Positions 58,698-64,000 of a stretch of DNA of 64,000 bases are shown here, piece after piece; within the stretch, counting starts at the first letter, position 1; each line of letters begins with the position of its first letter. The DNA is taken from assembly GCF_016755875.1 (NCBI RefSeq), contig NZ_BNED01000005.1, positions 3,265,001 through 3,329,000 of the forward strand. The letters are read 5' to 3'. The DNA comes from Streptomyces spororaveus (GTDB lineage: Bacteria; Actinomycetota; Actinomycetes; Streptomycetales; Streptomycetaceae). A program made the position numbers and the translations under genes. The notes under the pieces are model-generated. The model searched no databases. It was not told the origin of the DNA and saw only the letters and a list, made by a program, of their open reading frames with translations.

Positions 58698-60982
58698 CGT
58701 GGGTGGGTGTCCTTCGCACTGTTCAAGGCGCCGAGCAGGGTCGCGACGCAGTCGGGACCCGTGGCGCGAGTGGGACGGGAGACCGCGAGTCGGCCCAGCT
58801 CGCTTGTCAGCAAGGGGTGCTCGACCTGCGGAAGCGCGGCGGCGAGGGCGCGACCGAGTCGCGCGGCCGCAGCGGTGGGGTCGGAGGTCACGGCGGGCAG
58901 GCCACGGACCATGACGAGCAGAGCGGACAGGGCGTTGCGGCGCAGCGGCCGGTAGCAGAGGATCGCCGCCCACAGCTCGGCGACGACGTCGGCGTCCTCG
59001 GGCCGGTCGGCGACGTACCGTGCGACGGCGGGGCGGCCCGAGAGCCGCTCGGTGGCGGTGAAGACCCAGAGGGTGGTTTCGAGGACGAGCAGGCCGGTCG
59101 CCGAGTAGGCGGCGGAGCGGGTGCGCTGCTCCTTCCCGATCCGGTGCGCCAGGGCGTCGAGCACGATGCCGGCGTCCTCCTGGCAGTCGACCAGCGTCAG
59201 GAACAGCTGGGCCCAGGCCCGCAGCCCGTGTTCGCGTTGCTCCCACTTCTCCAGGACGCCGGTGCGGAGCACCGACCAGAGCCACTTCACCGCGTCGGTC
59301 GGGAAGGTGACGCCGAGCTGGCCGCTGAAGGCGAAGAGCGCGGTGCCCCGCAGGGTGGGGTGGGTGGACTGGGCCCAGGTGCGGGCCAGGGTGAGGGCGG
59401 CGGCCGCCTGGGTCTCCTCCAGGCACATGTACCAGAGCACGTACACCGCGAGGGTCTGCCCGGTCTCGCCGCTCTCGCCGCGCGCCCACGGATCGAGGTA
59501 GCTCTGCACGACCTCGTCGAAGGCGATGTGCCCGAGCAGCGTGAGCCCGGAGGCGATGGAGAGCTGGAGGGCGGGGTCGGGATCGGCGTCGACGAGCGCC
59601 TCCAGCCAGTGGCGGACCGCGTCCCAGTACTCGGTGGGGTGGTCGCGCCACAGCGCGTGCAGCACCCAGCGGCGCAGCTCGGCGTCGGCGAAGACCATGA
59701 CCTCGCGGGTGGTCGCGCCGTAGATCTGCATCTCGGTCGTGATCAGGGCGTTGCGGGAGAGCGAGCGGCGCCGGTCCACCGGGCGGGCACGGCGGCGCTG
59801 CGCGTCCTGGCCGTCGGCGGCGGCCTGTCCCGTGGCGTCGGGGGCCGCGGCGCCGTCGGCGGCGGCCGATGCGGCCTCCGGCGTGCAGTAGACCGGTCCG
59901 AGGAGCCGTTCGAGGAGGTCCTGGAGGGATTCGAAGGCACGCCGGCCGATTCCGGGAGCGAAGGCGAGGGTGGTGACCTCGGCGATCTCGCGCAGGCTCC
60001 GCTCCTCCTCGGCGCCGAACCACTCCTGGACCGCCTGCGGCGCGCTGCCGCTGTGCTCCTTCCACGCCTGGTCGGGGTCGGCGCCCTCCGCGATCCGCTG
60101 CGCCGCGTCGGCGACGACCGCGATGGGGCAGCGGGGCGGGATGCCGGCCACGGCCCGGTCGACGGTCTCCTGCGGGATCCGGGCCTGGACCAGCCGGGCC
60201 CGTACCACCTTGTCCAGGACCGGAGGCTGCCAGGGCAGATGGCGTACGGCCTTGGGAGCGCGCCCGGGCACGCCGTGCACGGTGGTGATCACCAGATGGG
60301 CGCGGTGGCGGCGCAGCTGGTCGCGCACCCGGCGCCAGTCGAAGTCGGAGGACGGACCGGCGGCGTCCGCGGTGGTACGGGTGGTACGGGTGGTTCCCGC
60401 GGTGGCGGCGGTTCCGGTGCGGTCGAGGACGACGTAGCCGACGCCCGCGTCGAAGGTGCGCTCGGCGAGCTGGTCGAGGCCGATGTCGGGCGAGAGCACC
60501 ACGTAGTCGGCGGAGGGCCCGACGGTCTCGCGGAGCAGCGCGACCGCGCCGGAGCGCTTGCCCGTGCCCTGGGGGCCGGTCAGGACGACGATGCCGGTAC
60601 GGGAGAGCTCGCGGGCGGCGTCGTCAAAGCAGTCGGGGCGGATGTAGGAGCGCAGCAGCGCGTCGATCTCGTCGCCGTCGAGGAGGCCGGTGGCCCGGGC
60701 CCGCCCGGGCCGCTCGGCGGCGGTGGCGATGCCGAAGTGGGCGCGGCCGTGGTACTGCGGGCCGTAGAAGTTGTTGTAGACGCGGTAGTCCCCGTCGGAG
60801 GAATCGGTCCCGGGGTCCGCTCCGGAATTCATTCCGGAATTCACTCGTGAGGGTGACGGGGACCCGGGTGTGGACGGGGTCGGAGCCGGGGGCGGGGCCG
60901 GTGTCGCAGGCGGCTCGGGGGCGGGGCGGGGATCGGCGGTGCCGTTCGCCTCGTCGGTTAACTGCCGGGGTTCGCCGGGCAC
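58694..60982 (-). CDS. P-loop NTPase with NNFYG adaptor motif and helical repeat C-terminus
   Basis: A 762-residue protein. Residues 1-65 are Pro/Ser/Thr-rich; residues 70-85 NNFYGPQYHGRAHFGI form a motif shared with the cyclase-like neighbour. P-loop GPQGTGKRS at 136-144 is atypical: Arg replaces the usual Ser/Thr after Lys. Walker B candidate VGYVVLDRTG; HRAHLVITTVHG follows. From about residue 330 the protein is all-helical (EIAEVTTLAFAPGIG; LALTLARTWAQSTHPTL), resembling STAND-type sensor repeats. Family: actinobacterial nSTAND-like conflict ATPase by inference. GTG 60982 has AAGGAG 5 bp upstream; GTG 61039 is an in-frame alternative. Codon 8 is TTA (60959-60961), implying bldA-dependent translation. 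It overlaps the next gene by four bases. Confidence 0.78.
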   Translation of the reverse strand: MPGEPRQLTDEANGTADPRPAPEPPATPAPPPAPTPSTPGSPSPSRVNSGMNSGADPGTDSSDGDYRVYNNFYGPQYHGRAHFGIATAAERPGRARATGLLDGDEIDALLRSYIRPDCFDDAARELSRTGIVVLTGPQGTGKRSGAVALLRETVGPSADYVVLSPDIGLDQLAERTFDAGVGYVVLDRTGTAATAGTTRTTRTTADAAGPSSDFDWRRVRDQLRRHRAHLVITTVHGVPGRAPKAVRHLPWQPPVLDKVVRARLVQARIPQETVDRAVAGIPPRCPIAVVADAAQRIAEGADPDQAWKEHSGSAPQAVQEWFGAEEERSLREIAEVTTLAFAPGIGRRAFESLQDLLERLLGPVYCTPEAASAAADGAAAPDATGQAAADGQDAQRRRARPVDRRRSLSRNALITTEMQIYGATTREVMVFADAELRRWVLHALWRDHPTEYWDAVRHWLEALVDADPDPALQLSIASGLTLLGHIAFDEVVQSYLDPWARGESGETGQTLAVYVLWYMCLEETQAAAALTLARTWAQSTHPTLRGTALFAFSGQLGVTFPTDAVKWLWSVLRTGVLEKWEQREHGLRAWAQLFLTLVDCQEDAGIVLDALAHRIGKEQRTRSAAYSATGLLVLETTLWVFTATERLSGRPAVARYVADRPEDADVVAELWAAILCYRPLRRNALSALLVMVRGLPAVTSDPTAAAARLGRALAAALPQVEHPLLTSELGRLAVSRPTRATGPDCVATLLGALNSAKDTHPR
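60959..60961 (-). other. TTA leucine codon near the NTPase start
   Basis: The codon for Leu8 (Leu27 from the upstream GTG) is TTA, read in Streptomyces only by the bldA tRNA; it is in frame for every plausible start upstream of it. Confidence 0.85.
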
Positions 60983-61069
60983 GCCGTCTCCTTCCCCACC
61001 CCTTGCGTGATCCTGCGTGGGCCGATCCGTGGATCTCACGTGTGCACCCCGTCTCCCCGTCCGCTCAAC

Positions 61070-61897
61070 TCACTTGGAGATGCCGAAGACGACGTTGCCG
61101 TTGATGACGGTTCCGTACAGGTTGTTGGTGGCGCAGTCGCCTCCACCGGAGGCGGCGGGCGCAGAACCGGAATCAGAACCGGAGGGGGAACCTGGATCGG
61201 AAGCAGAAGCAGGGCCAGGACCGGAGTCCGAACCGGAGTTGGAACTGGACCCAGAACCGGAATCGGAGTCGGGGTCGGGGTCGGGGTCGTCGAGGTCCAG
61301 CGTGTGGACGTCGCACCCCGGCACCCACAGCCAGGCCCGGCCCCGGTACTCCTTCTTCTCGACGACGACCTCGCGGAACTCCTCCGGCCGGAAGTTGGTG
61401 TACCGCTGCGCGACCAGCTCCGTGAAGACCGGCGCGGTCAGCGCGACGGCGAGCGCGGCGTCGGGGGCCGCGGCGAGGGCCCGGCGCAGGGGGTCGCTCT
61501 CCAGGACGCGGGAGACCTCGACGGGACCGGGGCCCACGAAGCCGTTGGGAGCCTCGGACGCCGGGCCGAAGTGCACGACGGCGCGCAGCGCGAGCTGCGC
61601 GGCGGGCACCCGGTCGCGGTTGTGGGCCCGCAGCCCGGCGTCCAGCCGGCGCATGAACGTCTCGACGAGCGCCTGCTCGTCGGAATCGGCCGGGAGCACG
61701 GCGAACTCGGAATCCCCCGCGGACTGCCGTACCCAGGAGGCCCGGTCCAGCCCGGCCGCGTCGGCGGACTCGGAGAGAAGCCGGGGCAACACTGTCTGGA
61801 TATCGCGCTGTCGCGCGGTGTCCGCGCTGCCGTAGCCTCGCGCGTCGACGGCGAGCAGAAGCCGCCTGCCGAACGTACCCATCGCACCTACGGACAT
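61070..61897 (-). CDS. Class III nucleotide cyclase-like protein with C-terminal NNLYG motif
   Basis: A 275-residue protein. Residues 8-175 read like an adenylate/guanylate/pyrimidine cyclase homology domain: LLLAVDARGYG with D18 at the first metal position, QSAGDSEFAVLP with D62 at the second, and RAVVHFGPA...GFVGPGPVEVSRVLES in the usual later strands. Transition-state Asn/Arg residues cannot be verified here. Residues about 200-256 are a Ser/Asp/Gly/Pro linker; the end, NNLYGTVINGNVVFGI (258-273), shares spacing with a motif in the downstream NTPase. ATG 61897 is chosen (GAGGAGG 5 bp upstream); the frame is open to 61948. 87 bp separate it from the NTPase gene. cAMP, cGMP, cCMP or cUMP production is an inference. 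Confidence 0.72.
   Translation of the reverse strand: MSVGAMGTFGRRLLLAVDARGYGSADTARQRDIQTVLPRLLSESADAAGLDRASWVRQSAGDSEFAVLPADSDEQALVETFMRRLDAGLRAHNRDRVPAAQLALRAVVHFGPASEAPNGFVGPGPVEVSRVLESDPLRRALAAAPDAALAVALTAPVFTELVAQRYTNFRPEEFREVVVEKKEYRGRAWLWVPGCDVHTLDLDDPDPDPDSDSGSGSSSNSGSDSGPGPASASDPGSPSGSDSGSAPAASGGGDCATNNLYGTVINGNVVFGISK
61150..61290. repeat. Imperfect short-repeat DNA encoding the cyclase linker
   Basis: Hexamer-like GGAACC/GGAATC/GGGTCG units repeated with drift encode the Ser/Asp/Gly/Pro tract between the cyclase domain and the NNLYG motif. Likely length-variable among strains. Confidence 0.7.
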
Positions 61898-62183
61898 CCC
61901 GTCCTCCTCGTCCGTCACATCGGGAAGCACAGCATGCCGCACCTCCAACTCACTCGCGAATCAGGAGAGTTGCGAGGTACGCGGCGATGCGGCACGCCGC
62001 CCCCGGACCGTTGCCCACCCCCGTGGAGCCCCGGTCGCCCTGCCAGTCGTACACCGGAACCGGCCACGCGCACCCCGTGGAAATACGGGATCTCGCGCAA
62101 TCGTCCGATCCCGTAGAAGTGCCTGGTCCGCCCGGTGGGCCGGCGGCTCAATGGAAGTCCGTCCGAGCCGCGTTGGAGTTTCC
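61898..62183. promoter_or_regulatory. Divergent control region of the cyclase operon and membrane-effector gene
   Basis: 286 bp separate the minus-strand operon from the plus-strand PycTM-like gene. An inverted repeat CAACTC (61946-61951) / GAGTTG (61967-61972), with CTCGC/GCGAG nested beside it, could be an operator. No clear Crp-type TGTGA-N6-TCACA site is seen. Confidence 0.45.
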
Positions 62184-62720
62184 GTGACATCCACCCCGCC
62201 CACCGCACCCACCGTCCCCACCCCACCCACCGGCCCCGCCTCGCGCACGATGCTGACCGTCCTGCAGACGACGCACCAGCACGCCGACGCCAAGGCCGGC
62301 ATCCTCTCCGCCGTGCAGGCGGCGCTCGTGGGGACGGCGGGCGCGTGGAGCGAGGCGGCGCTCGACGGCTGGCGGCGCGGCGGCACGCTCGGCTGGCTGG
62401 CCGGGGCACTGCTGGCCCTGTTCACCTGCGGCCTCTTCGGCGGCGCGGCCTCGCTCGCACTGGCGCTGCGACCGCGCGTCTGGCGGCCCACCGGCCCCAA
62501 CGACTACAGCTTCGTCCGGCTGGCGGCCGCATCGGACCCGTCTCCGTCGCCGTCGCCGCTCACCCCTGCCGAGGACGAGCGGCAGCTGAACGCGATGGTC
62601 CGCTTCCTCTCCGACGTGGCCCTGCGCAAGTACCGCTGCGTCACGGCCGCCGTGGTGTGCACGGCGGTGATGGGAACCACCGCCGGGCTCTGTCTGCTGC
62701 TACGGCCGCTGCTCGGCTGA
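62184..62720 (+). CDS. Three-helix membrane protein resembling Pycsar effector PycTM
   Basis: A 178-residue protein: Pro/Thr-rich N-terminus, then QTTHQHADAKAGILSAVQAAL (residues 28-48) leading into helix 1 (about 38-55), helix 2 about 68-95 (LGWLAGALLALFTCGLFGGA), a cytoplasmic loop with DDERQ-like acidic residues, and helix 3 about 152-174. The H-A-D-x-K-A-G motif before helix 1 is the hallmark I recall for the PycTM/DUF5706 family, whose members bind cCMP or cUMP and disrupt membranes. GTG 62184 has GGAG 5 bp upstream. Its 3' end overlaps the convergent Crp/Fnr gene by 21 bp. Assignment is by motif, not alignment. Confidence 0.72.
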   Translation: MTSTPPTAPTVPTPPTGPASRTMLTVLQTTHQHADAKAGILSAVQAALVGTAGAWSEAALDGWRRGGTLGWLAGALLALFTCGLFGGAASLALALRPRVWRPTGPNDYSFVRLAAASDPSPSPSPLTPAEDERQLNAMVRFLSDVALRKYRCVTAAVVCTAVMGTTAGLCLLLRPLLG

Positions 62721-63452
62721 CCCCCGGGGCCCGTGCGGGGCGGGCGGTGCCACGGGCTCGGCGAGTTCGGCCACCCGGGCGAGCCGGGCGAGGTCGTGCA
62801 CGGTGGTCGTCCGGTACCCGGTGCCGAGCAGCCCCTCGTCCCGCAGCTCGCGCAACCCCTTGTGCACGGTGGTCTCCGCGGCTCCGGTGAGCGCGGCGAG
62901 TTCGGGCTGGGTGAGCTGGAAGCCGATCACATGACCGCCGCCCGCCTCGGGCCGCCCGTACGCCACGGCGAGCTCCACCAGGAGCCGCGCGAGGCGCACC
63001 TTGACCGGGTACCCGCGGAATTCGAGCCGCCGCCTGTTGGCCCAGCGCAGCCGGTCGGCCACGATCCGGGTCAGCGCCATCGCCACCTCGGGCCGCCGCA
63101 GCATGAGCCCGTGCAGGGCCCCGGGCCCGATCACCCGCGCCCGCAACGGCCCGCAGGCCGCCACCCCGGCCGACCGCGGCGCGCCGTCGAGCGCGGCCAT
63201 CTCGCCCACGCTGTCCCCGCCGACACGAACGGCGAGCAGCGACTCCTGCCCGTTCTCCACGGTCGCGGTGACCTTGGCGAACCCGCTGAGGATCACGTAC
63301 AGATGCCGGTCGGTGGCGCCCTCGGTGAGCAGCACACCGCCGGAGCCGAGCGTCAACTCCGAACCCAGCCCGAGTAATTCGGCCCGCGCGGGAGCGGACA
63401 GCACCCCGAGCAGACTCCGCTCCGGCCATTCCCACTGCCCACCCGGCCCCAT
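62700..63452 (-). CDS. Crp/Fnr-family regulator with cyclic-nucleotide-binding domain
   Basis: A 250-residue protein. cNMP-binding domain at about 12-125: LLTEGATDRHLYVILSGFAKV and the phosphate-binding cassette SVGEMAALDGAPRSAGV, in which E84, R93 and S94 are retained, so ligand binding is plausible. A dimer helix at 128-150 is followed by a Crp-type winged HTH (about 180-230: LTQPELAALTGAAETTVHKGLREL). ATG 63452 has GGAGG 7 bp upstream; the open frame beyond it has no ribosome site. Convergent and overlapping by 21 bp with the PycTM-like gene. It is the likely transcriptional reader of the cyclase product, though direct evidence is lacking. Confidence 0.88.
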   Translation of the reverse strand: MGPGGQWEWPERSLLGVLSAPARAELLGLGSELTLGSGGVLLTEGATDRHLYVILSGFAKVTATVENGQESLLAVRVGGDSVGEMAALDGAPRSAGVAACGPLRARVIGPGALHGLMLRRPEVAMALTRIVADRLRWANRRRLEFRGYPVKVRLARLLVELAVAYGRPEAGGGHVIGFQLTQPELAALTGAAETTVHKGLRELRDEGLLGTGYRTTTVHDLARLARVAELAEPVAPPAPHGPRGSAEQRP

Positions 63453-63756
63453 GTCCGCCCTCCGCCCCTCCACACCCACACCCGAGCCCGCCCAGGCTAG
63501 GCCCTCCCCCACCGAAAACACCCGCCCGCGCGACGCCCGCCACCGCCGGGACCGCCTCACGACCGCGCTGCCCGACCGGATGCGGCCGCCACGCCCGGAA
63601 GGCCGGTTCGCGGAGGACTTGGACCGCCTCCCCGAAGCGGCTGAGAAGTCGGCACCCAGTCAGCGCGGGTACGCAGAAGGGGCCGGGCTCACCAGAGCCC
63701 GGCCCCTTCTGACCTGCACGTGCGACGCCGCTACCGCACACGCGGCACGGAGACGG
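63453..63756. other. 304-bp gap: crp promoter region and ychF terminator
   Basis: Contains the ychF terminator at 63674-63711 and, nearer 63453, the promoter of the Crp/Fnr gene. The -10 and -35 are not evident. No ORF or RNA seen. Confidence 0.5.
63674..63711 (-). terminator. ychF terminator
   Basis: Perfect 17-bp stem (63674-63690 with 63695-63711) with an ACCA loop, 46 bp after the ychF stop. Confidence 0.92.
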
Positions 63757-64000
63757 CTACACGTTGAAGCGGAACTCGACCACGTCGCCGTCCTGCATGA
63801 CGTAGTCCTTGCCCTCCATGCGGGCCTTGCCCTTGGCGCGGGCCTCGGCGACCGAGCCGCAGTCGACCAGGTCCGCGAACGAGATGACCTCGGCCTTGAT
63901 GAAGCCGCGCTGGAAGTCGGTGTGGATCACGCCCGCCGCCTCGGGGGCCGTCGCGCCCTGCTTGATCGTCCAGGCGCGGGTTTCCTTCGGGCCGGCCGTC
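63757..64000 (-). CDS. ychF: Redox-regulated ATPase YchF/OLA1, C-terminal part
   Basis: The last 80 codons of an Obg-like ATPase that binds ribosomes and hydrolyses ATP. The visible end ([60 protein letters not shown], with [20 protein letters not shown] in this protein) is the TGS-like C-terminal domain, highly conserved in the family. The rest lies beyond the right edge. It reads leftward, away from the window end, and stops at TAG 63757-63759. Confidence 0.95.
   Translation of the reverse strand, partial: TAGPKETRAWTIKQGATAPEAAGVIHTDFQRGFIKAEVISFADLVDCGSVAEARAKGKARMEGKDYVMQDGDVVEFRFNV

Noticed and set aside
61961..62500. Minus-strand frame of 179 codons across the effector gene
   Set aside because: It overlaps the effector gene on the opposite strand and has a shadow-like composition.
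1..64000. tRNA, rRNA, CRISPR, insertion sequences, phage integrases
   Set aside because: None found by reading both strands: no cloverleaf, no regular spaced repeats, no transposase or integrase motif.

Overview
The window is chromosomal DNA of a high-GC actinomycete, almost certainly a Streptomyces. It has very high third-position GC, mycothiol biosynthesis (mshB), a 7Fe ferredoxin, two tandem BldK/Opp-type oligopeptide importers, Sdh1-type succinate dehydrogenase, SpoIIE/HATPase regulators, and a TTA (bldA-type) codon in an accessory gene. From memory, S. coelicolor also has mshB, bldK and sdh as near neighbours, so most of the window looks like conserved core chromosome. I saw no rRNA, tRNA, insertion sequence, integrase or CRISPR array.

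Layout. 1-6138: lysine/diaminopimelate genes (dapE partial, dapC) with fdxA, a lytic-transglycosylase-like membrane protein, a small secreted protein, a GNAT acetyltransferase and a SirB1-like protein. 6210-9679: an ABC exporter co-transcribed with a two-component system. 9843-13558: a large VanW/YkuD-associated envelope protein, then small membrane protein, mshB and DUF6113-like gene. 13910-26609: two complete five-gene oligopeptide ABC operons on the minus strand, separated by a double-GNAT gene and sharing long stretches of identical DNA. 27081-31642: typA and an orphan, oversized peptide-binding lipoprotein. 31989-35826: succinate dehydrogenase operon. 35981-38850: TPM-domain protein and PspA. 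38887-42922: PAS-GAF-PP2C-HATPase phosphatase, a stand-alone HATPase, a Nudix hydrolase and a SPOR-like protein. 43444-48790: GntR regulator, DUF4190/septum-formation protein, threonine-synthase-like enzyme, PEP mutase/isocitrate lyase-like enzyme and EamA transporter. 48815-53194: secreted protease with two paralogous membrane-anchored esterases, and a PadR/HAAS pair. 53237-55402: SNF2 helicase.

55616-63452 is the most unusual part. A minus-strand array encodes a class III nucleotide cyclase-like protein, an NTPase with a C-terminal helical region, an SPFH-like coiled-coil protein and a DUF4407 membrane protein; the last three genes overlap. Divergent from it is a three-helix membrane protein resembling the Pycsar effector PycTM, whose 3' end overlaps a convergent Crp/Fnr protein with an intact-looking cyclic-nucleotide pocket. 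The cyclase and the NTPase share a gapless 16-residue motif (N-N-[LF]-Y-G-x4-G-x3-F-G-I), which suggests they assemble with each other. I propose a cyclic-nucleotide-based, probably antiphage or stress-sensing, system. The NTPase reading frame carries a TTA codon near its start, so it may be made only in developing colonies. The window ends in the 3' part of ychF.

A second theme is promoter architecture. Four genes (dapE, the divergent transglycosylase-like gene, the TPM gene and padR) have a TANNNT hexamer exactly 7 bp before the start codon and no Shine-Dalgarno sequence, as expected for leaderless mRNAs.
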